A stretch of DNA of 5,360 nt from NCBI GenBank assembly GCA_964373495.1, contig CAYJUW010000048.1, positions 1 through 5,360 on the forward strand, in the 5' to 3' direction. Shown in pieces: positions 1 to 4,095 of this stretch. The position numbers and the translations under genes were made by a program. The notes under the pieces were generated by a model, which saw only the letters and a program-made list of their open reading frames with translations, was not told where the DNA came from and did not search any database. The first letter of the stretch is position 1; every line of letters begins with the position of its first letter. Source of the DNA: JACQMJ01 sp964373495. GTDB taxonomy: Bacteria; Patescibacteriota; Minisyncoccia; Sungbacterales; SURF-37.

Positions 1-8
1 AAGTCCAA

Positions 9-143
9 ACAAAGCCCAAAACCCAGACATGCACAAAACACAAATAAAACACAAAACCCAAACATACCGAAAACACAAACGAGTTTGTGTTCTGTGTTTT
101 AGGCAGTCTGTGCTTTATTTGTGTTTTGGTTCCTGGGCTTTGT
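9..143. repeat. Long imperfect inverted repeat, A/C-rich left arm and G/T-rich right arm
   Basis: Three blocks pair in order between the arms. ACAAAGCCCA (9-18) matches TGGGCTTTGT (134-143), AAAACACAAATAAA (35-48) matches TTTATTTGTGTTTT (114-127), and AACACAAAC (72-80) matches GTTTGTGTT (83-91) around a 2-base centre. The segments between blocks differ in length and sequence, so this is a degenerate long palindrome. The left arm has very few G and T, giving strong strand asymmetry. It could extrude as a cruciform or form a long RNA hairpin. It lies just upstream of the four-helix-bundle gene and may mark the edge of that accessory unit; that link is inferred. There is no ORF worth calling in the first 178 bases. 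Confidence 0.85.
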
Positions 144-170
144 GCTTTCAGAGGTAAGCGGCTCTACAAT
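140..170 (+). promoter_or_regulatory. Possible promoter for the four-helix-bundle gene
   Basis: TACAAT at 165-170 matches the sigma-70 -10 consensus at 5 of 6 positions. TTGTGC at 140-145 could be a -35 box, but the 19-base spacer is long. An ATG at 179 lies 8 bases after the -10, which would give an almost leaderless message, while the preferred start at 221 would have a leader of about 45 bases. In AT-rich DNA such matches arise easily, so this is tentative. Confidence 0.3.
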
Positions 171-181
171 ATGGGAAGATG

Positions 182-236
182 ATTATCAATTTTCAATGTT
201 CAATTTTCAATCAATTATCAATGAATCAATTATCAA
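182..236. repeat. AT-rich short repeats overlapping the four-helix-bundle start codon
   Basis: ATTATCAATTTTCAA (182-196) is the exact reverse complement of the repeat found after the gene at 580-594 and again at 606-620, so the gene is bracketed by inverted copies. A further direct repeat, TCAATTATCAA, occurs at 211-221 and 226-236; its first copy ends on the A of the preferred ATG. The repeat therefore runs into the coding sequence. Similar AATTGATAATTGAAAATT tracts flanking this gene family are something I recall from Patescibacteria genomes, but I could not check that here. Confidence 0.8.
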
Positions 237-583
237 ATAAATACGATCTCGAAGAACGGGCTGCTAAATTCGCAGAAGATATTATTGATTTTGTCAGGAC
301 TATCAAACAGGATGCGGTTAACCGTAGAATTATCGATCAGCTTGTTGGAGCCGCTGGGTCTGCGGGGGCCAATTATTGCGAGGCGGTTGAGGCAGAGAGT
401 AAGAAGGATTTTATCCACAAAATCGGCATCGCGAAGAAAGAAACTAAAGAAACCCAACACTGGTTGCGGTTGCGTGCTAAGGCAAACCCGGAACGTGCAG
501 AAGAAATACGAAAGTTTTGGAAAGAAGCGCACGAACTTTTGCTTATTTTTGCCAAGATTAGCCGCTCCTCTCGTGACGTTTGA
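221..583 (+). CDS. Four-helix-bundle protein, S23 / 23S rRNA intervening-sequence protein family
   Basis: This is a 120-residue soluble protein of the small all-helical family first seen in intervening sequences of 23S rRNA (Pfam 23S_rRNA_IVP, TIGR02436). Its molecular role is unknown; relatives include the Avd accessory proteins of diversity-generating retroelements. The family pattern is clear: YDLEERAAKFAEDI near the N-terminus (helix 1), IIDQLVGAAGSAGANYCEA (helix 2), KKDFIHKIGIAKKE then HWLRL (helix 3), and RKFWKEAHELLLIFAKISRS at the C-terminus (helix 4). Length is normal for the family. I chose ATG 221 because the family normally begins just before the YDLEER helix. The in-frame ATG at 179 adds 14 residues encoded entirely by repeat DNA. 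Neither start has a well-spaced ribosome-binding site; GGGAAG abuts ATG 179 directly. A truncated second copy lies at 892-1077. There is no rRNA in the window, so this is a free-standing copy. Confidence 0.9.
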   Translation: MNQLSNKYDLEERAAKFAEDIIDFVRTIKQDAVNRRIIDQLVGAAGSAGANYCEAVEAESKKDFIHKIGIAKKETKETQHWLRLRAKANPERAEEIRKFWKEAHELLLIFAKISRSSRDV

Positions 584-621
584 AAATTGATAATTCAGTC
601 ATTTATTGAAAATTGATAATT
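580..621 (+). repeat. Two direct copies of TTGAAAATTGATAATT after the four-helix-bundle gene
   Basis: Identical 16-base copies lie at 580-595 and 606-621, 26 bases apart, followed by a variant TTGAAAATTATT. The first copy begins 1 base before the stop codon, so the gene's TGA is formed inside the repeat. The first 15 bases are the exact inverse of 182-196 upstream. There is no hairpin-plus-T-run terminator. A related tract follows the truncated gene copy at 1081-1138. Confidence 0.85.
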
Positions 622-648
622 GTAAATTGAAAATTATTGTGCTATCAT
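620..648 (+). promoter_or_regulatory. Extended -10 promoter giving a near-leaderless mRNA
   Basis: TTGTAA (620-625) is a -35 box with 4 of 6 consensus matches. A 17-base spacer leads to TATCAT (643-648), a -10 with 5 of 6 matches, preceded by TG at 640-641, the extended -10 motif. The ATG at 655 comes 6 bases after the -10, where transcription would normally begin, so the transcript would start at or next to the A of the start codon. The -35 lies within the AT-rich repeat copy at 606-621, so the repeat may supply part of the promoter. Confidence 0.55.
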
Positions 649-654
649 AGAACT

Positions 655-855
655 ATGTACAATTGGTCAGTGGACGAAAAACAGCTGAAAAAATATCCGG
701 AACAATATGCCATCTGGAAGCTGGAGCAGATGATAAATTGGGGTTTGGGCGGCGAGAAGCTCGATGAAAAACTGTTGCGCAAATACTGGCGCAGGCTTTT
801 TCTTGATCCCATCAAAAAGAAATATTTATTTTTTTTGCTATGGCAGGCAAGATAA
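655..855 (+). CDS. Small antitoxin-like protein upstream of an AbiEii-type gene remnant
   Basis: This is a 66-residue, highly charged soluble protein beginning MYNWSVDEKQLKKYPEQYA and continuing WKLEQMINWGLGGEKLDEK, LRKYW and a LFFLLW C-terminus. From memory, proteins of this pattern are common in Patescibacteria as the first gene of two-gene units whose second gene is an AbiEii/AbiGii-type nucleotidyltransferase toxin. An antitoxin role is therefore likely but inferred from context. The next gene's ATG at 840 overlaps this one by 16 bases, typical of translational coupling. That partner is broken after about 20 codons, leaving this gene orphaned. I preferred ATG 655 over an in-frame TTG at 637 because the family begins MYNW/MYSW and because the -10 box lies between the two. 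No Shine-Dalgarno sequence is present, which fits a leaderless mRNA. Confidence 0.7.
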   Translation: MYNWSVDEKQLKKYPEQYAIWKLEQMINWGLGGEKLDEKLLRKYWRRLFLDPIKKKYLFFLLWQAR

Positions 856-950
856 AAAAACAAGAAGGATGGGCGCAGATTTTAACCCCAGAGCAAAAAA
901 GACTTCATTCACAAAATTGGAATTGTGAAAAAAGAAATAAAAGAAAGTAA
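840..950 (+). pseudogene. 5' remnant of an AbiEii-like nucleotidyltransferase toxin gene, fused to foreign sequence
   Basis: An ATG overlapping the end of the preceding small gene opens a frame of 36 codons. The first 20 or so residues, MAGKIKKQEGWAQILTPEQK, resemble the N-termini of AbiEii/AbiGii-family nucleotidyltransferases, which typically have a 'LTPEQKRLL' helix before the GGTAL active-site segment; this identity is from memory. After about base 891 the DNA is recognisably the 3' half of a four-helix-bundle gene read in another frame, so the remaining residues (RLHSQNWNCEKRNKRK) are out-of-frame and meaningless. The frame stops at 948-950. None of the catalytic nucleotidyltransferase motifs remain, so no toxin activity is expected. 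The chimeric 36-residue peptide might still be translated by coupling. Confidence 0.5.
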
Positions 951-1077
951 GCATTGGTTGCGGCTACTCGCTCGGGCAAATCCAGAGCGTAAAGAAGAAA
1001 TGCGAAAGTTTTGGAAAGAAGCGCACGAATTACTGCTAATTTTTTCAAAAATAAGCAGATCATCGCGAGGACAGTAA
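892..1077 (+). pseudogene. Truncated second copy of the four-helix-bundle gene (3' half)
   Basis: Reading from 892 to the TAA at 1075-1077 gives 61 residues, SKKDFIHKIGIVKKEIKE to IFSKISRSSRGQ. They align without gaps to the last 61 residues of the intact gene at 221-583; I count 50 identities of 61. Helices 3 and 4 are kept, and the first two helices and the start codon are missing. Upstream the same frame meets a TAA at 883-885, and the sequence there belongs to the preceding toxin-like gene. The substitutions are mostly conservative and there are no frameshifts, so the loss of the 5' half may be recent or the fragment came from a functional relative. An internal ATG at 997 could start only a 26-residue piece. 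Confidence 0.88.
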
Positions 1078-1294
1078 GGTTTGAAAATTAGAAAATTTAG
1101 AAATTCATTGAAAATTGCAAAATTGATAATTGAAAATTTTAAGTTGTCATTTTGATTTTTGATATTTACATTTTGCATTTGGAACGCCGTGTGCTGTCGG
1201 CCGATGAGATTCTGCGGTTATAAGCTGGCGCAGCTATTCTGTATGGCAACCTCATCATTATAGATTTATTATAGGTAATCATCATCAAAGGCCC
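1078..1294. other. Gene-free stretch: AT-rich 3' flank of the truncated copy, then transition to GC-rich DNA
   Basis: Bases 1080-1138 contain TTGAAAATT (1081-1089), TTGAAAATTG (1108-1117) and TTGATAATTGAAAATT (1123-1138), the same repeat vocabulary as downstream of the intact four-helix-bundle gene. Bases 1139-1185 are T-rich with no clear element. From about 1186 the sequence turns GC-rich and resembles the rest of the window. A possible promoter for the next gene lies at 1243-1272. The minus-strand reading frame across this area is a shadow of the four-helix-bundle fragment. Confidence 0.7.
1243..1272 (+). promoter_or_regulatory. Possible promoter of the O-antigen ligase-like/TPR gene
   Basis: ATGGCA (1243-1248; 4 of 6 matches to TTGACA) and TATTAT (1267-1272; 5 of 6 matches to TATAAT) are separated by 18 bases. 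Initiation near 1279 would leave a leader of about 16 bases containing AAAGG (1287-1291), which is only 3 bases from the ATG at 1295 and so a poor ribosome-binding site. A TTATAG direct repeat overlaps the -10 area. This is a plausible but unproven sigma-70-type promoter in a short AT-rich patch in front of GC-rich coding DNA. Confidence 0.35.
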
Positions 1295-3814
1295 ATGAAC
1301 CTCTGGCTCAATCGAATCGTGAATGGGGCGATCCTGGCCGCGGCATTTTTGGCCCCGCTCCTCTTCCTCCCGGTCACGCCCGACCCGCTCTTTATAAAGG
1401 TCGTCCTCGTTCAGGTCGCGGCCGTGGTGGCGATCGCGGCCTGGCTGTTGGAAGTTATCGTCTCCAAGCGCCTGCGTTTCACCTCCACGCCCCTAAACGC
1501 GCTTTTTCTCCTGGTCGCGCTCATCATGGTGATCGCTCTCCTGGGTTCCCTTGATCCCTGGGGGAGCTTCTGGGGTCCTGACCCCACCGGCGAGAAGGTG
1601 GCCAGCGTATTGTCGTTCCTCGTCCTTGCGTTTTTGGCCCAGGCAACATTCGATCGGAGGGATGTGATTCGGGCCGCCAGAGCGCTCATGAGTTCGTTTG
1701 CGCTCTTGGGGTTATTCACCCTCACCGCCGTGGTCGCCGGCCAGTGGCTGACCCTTCCGGCGTGGCTGGCCGTAAATCCGGTCGGGACGGGCCGGGCGCT
1801 CGGGGGGGCGCTGGCCGTGGGTTTGGCCATGAGTACGGCGCTCGCGCTCTCCTCGTTTGGCGCTGGCGGCCGCCGGTTCATCCCGCGGGGGCTGGCGCTC
1901 GTGGCCGGCGCGGCCGCGGTCCTCCTCTTCGCCTCGCTCGTCTTCCTGCGGTTCCGCACGGTATGGGTGGGGGTGGCCGGCGCCATGCTCCTGTTGTTGG
2001 CGTTTTATTTCACCCGGGCGCGGCGCCGCGAAGGCGGCGGCGCGGAGTACCCGTTCTCCTACTCCGCGGCCGGCGCGGTCTTCGTCCTGCTTATCGCCGC
2101 TCTGGCCTTTAGCTTCGCGCCCCTGCCGCTGGCTAGCCGTATCTACCAGCCGCCGGCGGACGTGTCGCCTTCATTCTTTGCGACTCTGGCCATTGCCGGC
2201 CGATCCCTCCGGGCCGATCCCTTGACCGGCGTCGGACCGGCAAACTTCGCGCTGGCCTATGATCGCTTCCGTGACGTTGCCATAAATGCAACGCCCTTCT
2301 GGGCGGTGCGTTTTTCCCACGGCTTCTCGTTCCTGGCCACTCTGCCCTCGACCATCGGTCCGATCGGGGCGTTGGTCTTTCTGGCTCTGCCGCTTCTGGC
2401 CGCGTTCCTGTGTATCCGGGGCCTGTGGCGGGCGCCGGAGAATGACCCGCTGCTCCTGGCCGCCGGGGCAGGCATCTTCATGGCGGCCTATTTCTGGTTT
2501 CTCGCTCCCGGAAACTTCACGAGCTCGTTCCTTTTGTTTCTTGCCGTGGGACTTTCGGGCGCGCTCCTGAAGGAACCGCCGCCAGTTGAAGCGCCCGCAG
2601 CCGTTGGCGCCGGAGCGCCCGGCGGGGCTGCGCTCCGCGATCGCCTCGCCGCATGGCGGCGGAGGCCGCGGTGGCGCGTGGCGGAGCGGACGATCTCCCT
2701 GGATTCGCCGGCGGCGGCCTTTGTCGTCTCACTCGTTGCCGTGTTTGCCGCGGCCATGTCGCTCGTCGCTTTCTGGAGCATCGGGTCCTACTACGCCGCC
2801 GAGGTCTACCTTCGCCGCGCCGATCTCGTGCTCACCCAGTTTGGGAACGTGGACAGCGCCCAAGTGTTTACGGATCGGGCCGCATCTCTCCACCCGCTTT
2901 CCGATCGCTACCACCGCGCCCGGGCCCAAGTAGCCCGCGTCGCCGTGGAACGGATTATCGCCCAGGCGGCCATCCGGCCGGCGGAAGACCTCTCTTTGGC
3001 CTTCCGCCAGGAATTCACCGCCGGGGTGCGCGCGGCCGAGCGGGCCATAGCCCTGGCCCCGTACGATCGAGAGAACCGGATTGCGCTGGCCCAGCTCTAT
3101 GAGGCCGTGGTGCCGTTTCTGGCCGGCGCTGACCTGGCCGCCCTAGATGCTTACGAGCGGGCGCGGGCGGATGATCCGGTTGATCCGCTGCTGTTGCTGG
3201 CCGAGGCCCGGGTGCGCCTGGCCGTAGCCGATGTCAGCCAGGTGCGCGCCGTTCAAGCCCGGCCCGGTCAGCCGCAGAAGGACTTGTTTCAGGCCCGCGC
3301 CGCGGCGCTGGCCGCGGCGCGACAGGCGCTCGAGTCATCGCTCGGCCTCAAGCCCGACTTGGCCTCAGCGCATTTTCTTCTGGCTCAGGCGGCTATCCGC
3401 GAGGATAATCTGGAGCAGGCCATTTCGAGCGCGGAGGCCACGGCGCGGCTAGCCCCCGGGGACATCGGGGTTGCCTTTCAACTGGGTTTCCTTTACTACC
3501 GGGCCGATCGGCTCGAGGAGGCCCAGGCCGCCTTTGAGCGCGCCCTGCTCCTAAACGAGAACTACTCCAACGCCCGCTACTTCCTGGGCCTGATTTATGA
3601 TCGCCGGGGCGAGCGCGATGGGGCCCTATCGCAGTTTGAGAAGATCGCCGCGCTGAACCCGGATAACGAGGAGGTCAAGCGCATCATCGCCAATTTGCGG
3701 CGCGGCCGGCCGGCGTTGGAAGGCATCGTGCCTCCGGCCCAGGCGCCGGAGGAGCGTAAGGAGGCGCCGGTGCGAGAAAATGAGAGCCGCGGCCGCTCGG
3801 TTCCAGAACGTTAA
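1295..3814 (+). CDS. Polytopic O-antigen ligase/polymerase-like membrane protein with C-terminal TPR domain
   Basis: This is an 839-residue protein in two parts. Residues 1-425 hold about 12 hydrophobic helices (roughly 9-27, 33-55, 66-84, 102-118, 130-149, 168-187, 199-217, 222-239, 257-276, 353-375, 386-403, 408-424). A large loop at about 277-350 contains ADPLTGVGPANF (307-318), followed by H342 and STIGPIG (352-358). That layout, and FRTVWVG at 220-226, match the Wzy_C/WaaL superfamily; R221 and H342 are the likely counterparts of the conserved Arg and loop His. A Pro/Ala-rich linker (427-446) and a basic stretch (454-465) lead to one more helix (473-495). Then an Ala-rich TPR solenoid follows, clearest at 693-726, 727-759 and 760-793, and a charged disordered tail (804-839). 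Family members join or polymerise sugars from undecaprenyl carriers outside the membrane. The acceptor here is unknown; a cell-surface polysaccharide or glycoprotein is possible. murJ downstream supports an envelope role. ATG 1295 is the start that gives a sensible first membrane helix. Confidence 0.82.
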   Translation: MNLWLNRIVNGAILAAAFLAPLLFLPVTPDPLFIKVVLVQVAAVVAIAAWLLEVIVSKRLRFTSTPLNALFLLVALIMVIALLGSLDPWGSFWGPDPTGEKVASVLSFLVLAFLAQATFDRRDVIRAARALMSSFALLGLFTLTAVVAGQWLTLPAWLAVNPVGTGRALGGALAVGLAMSTALALSSFGAGGRRFIPRGLALVAGAAAVLLFASLVFLRFRTVWVGVAGAMLLLLAFYFTRARRREGGGAEYPFSYSAAGAVFVLLIAALAFSFAPLPLASRIYQPPADVSPSFFATLAIAGRSLRADPLTGVGPANFALAYDRFRDVAINATPFWAVRFSHGFSFLATLPSTIGPIGALVFLALPLLAAFLCIRGLWRAPENDPLLLAAGAGIFMAAYFWFLAPGNFTSSFLLFLAVGLSGALLKEPPPVEAPAAVGAGAPGGAALRDRLAAWRRRPRWRVAERTISLDSPAAAFVVSLVAVFAAAMSLVAFWSIGSYYAAEVYLRRADLVLTQFGNVDSAQVFTDRAASLHPLSDRYHRARAQVARVAVERIIAQAAIRPAEDLSLAFRQEFTAGVRAAERAIALAPYDRENRIALAQLYEAVVPFLAGADLAALDAYERARADDPVDPLLLLAEARVRLAVADVSQVRAVQARPGQPQKDLFQARAAALAAARQALESSLGLKPDLASAHFLLAQAAIREDNLEQAISSAEATARLAPGDIGVAFQLGFLYYRADRLEEAQAAFERALLLNENYSNARYFLGLIYDRRGERDGALSQFEKIAALNPDNEEVKRIIANLRRGRPALEGIVPPAQAPEERKEAPVRENESRGRSVPER

Positions 3815-3864
3815 GGGGCGATCATTCAATTTAGTTTGTATTTACGGCATTTTTATAGGTTCTC

Positions 3865-3893
3865 CGTATATGCTCCGTATACGAACGTATACG
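3865..3893. promoter_or_regulatory. Three helically phased CGTATA(C/T)G palindromic sites
   Basis: CGTATATG (3865-3872), CGTATACG (3876-3883) and CGTATACG (3886-3893) start 11 and 10 bases apart, about one helical turn each. The second and third are perfect 8-base palindromes, and the first two share the longer context CTCCGTATA. Phasing on one face of the DNA suggests cooperative binding by a small dimeric regulator. A chance or repeat-derived origin is also possible. It lies 51 bases after the upstream stop codon and 203 bases before murJ. Confidence 0.45.
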
Positions 3894-3924
3894 CCAAAAA
3901 CCTCTATTGAGGTTCGGATTTGGC
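3893..3924. other. Strong hairpin between the TPR gene and murJ
   Basis: GCCAAA (3893-3898) pairs with TTTGGC (3919-3924), and AACCTC (3899-3904) pairs with GAGGTT (3909-3914) around a TATT loop. This gives 12 base pairs with a single 4-base bulge (CGGA, 3915-3918). It is not followed by a T run on the + strand, so it is not a standard intrinsic terminator for the upstream gene. On the minus strand only the stem's own T5 follows. It may be a transcript-stabilising or processing hairpin. Confidence 0.55.
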
Positions 3925-3930
3925 ATTCCG

Positions 3931-4093
3931 GATAGGAACCAGCTTCACCCCATTACAATCGTGCGCCCCATACCTTCAGGCCCCGCGAGAAAGAAACTTT
4001 CTAACTGGGCAGGGCTGGGGATGAAGGCGGAATCTCGCTCGTTCAGAAGATGCCACGGCCTTTAAGCTGGATTGTAACGGGGTTCACGTTATC
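3931..4093 (+). ncRNA. Candidate structured RNA or small repeat element directly upstream of murJ
   Basis: ACCCCATTACAATC (3947-3960) and GATTGTAACGGGGT (4070-4083) are complementary over 14 bases with one A-C mismatch. Flanking GATA (3931) and TATC (4090-4093) suggest that the arms extend outward with interruptions. Nested inside, CCTTCA (3973-3978) pairs with TGAAGG (4022-4027), CCCC (3981-3984) with GGGG (4017-4020), and AGAAAG/CTTTCT (3988-3993/3997-4002) forms a tight hairpin. An alternative pairing, CCAGCTT (3939-3945) with AAGCTGG (4064-4070), crosses the outer stem, as in a pseudoknot or a two-state switch. The element ends 2 bases before the murJ ATG, and the G-rich 3' arm is the only ribosome-binding-like sequence there. 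I recognise no known RNA family. A murJ leader, a small RNA or a MITE-like repeat are all possible, and the strand is assumed from the gene direction. Confidence 0.4.
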
Positions 4094-4095
4094 AG

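Noticed and set aside
1..130. CRISPR-like repeats in the A/C-rich stretch
   Set aside because: Recurring ACAAAACCCA-type words are short and irregularly spaced and lie in one arm of a palindrome. There are no uniform repeats with unique spacers.
221..583. Avd-like accessory gene of a diversity-generating retroelement
   Set aside because: The four-helix-bundle fold is shared with Avd proteins, but no reverse transcriptase and no template/variable repeat pair are visible in the window.
637..654. TTG start extending the small antitoxin-like gene by six residues
   Set aside because: It would precede the -10 box at 643-648, and related proteins begin at MYNW, so ATG 655 is preferred.
909..1178. 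Minus-strand 89-residue reading frame
   Set aside because: It lies opposite the clearly homologous four-helix-bundle fragment and continues into low-complexity repeat DNA; it is a shadow.
1411..3829. Several out-of-frame readings of 60-190 residues on both strands inside the 839-residue gene
   Set aside because: They are Arg/Ala/Pro/Ser-rich products of GC-rich codons read in the wrong frame, with no family signature. The main frame has coherent membrane and TPR segments throughout.
3893..3930. Intrinsic terminator for the O-antigen ligase-like gene
   Set aside because: The hairpin is strong, but the downstream sequence CGGATTTGGCATTCC lacks a T run.
3830..3950. Minus-strand short coding remnant in the intergenic gap
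   Set aside because: All three minus frames give only short stop-interrupted peptides without a recognisable motif, and part of the repetitiveness comes from the phased CGTATACG sites.
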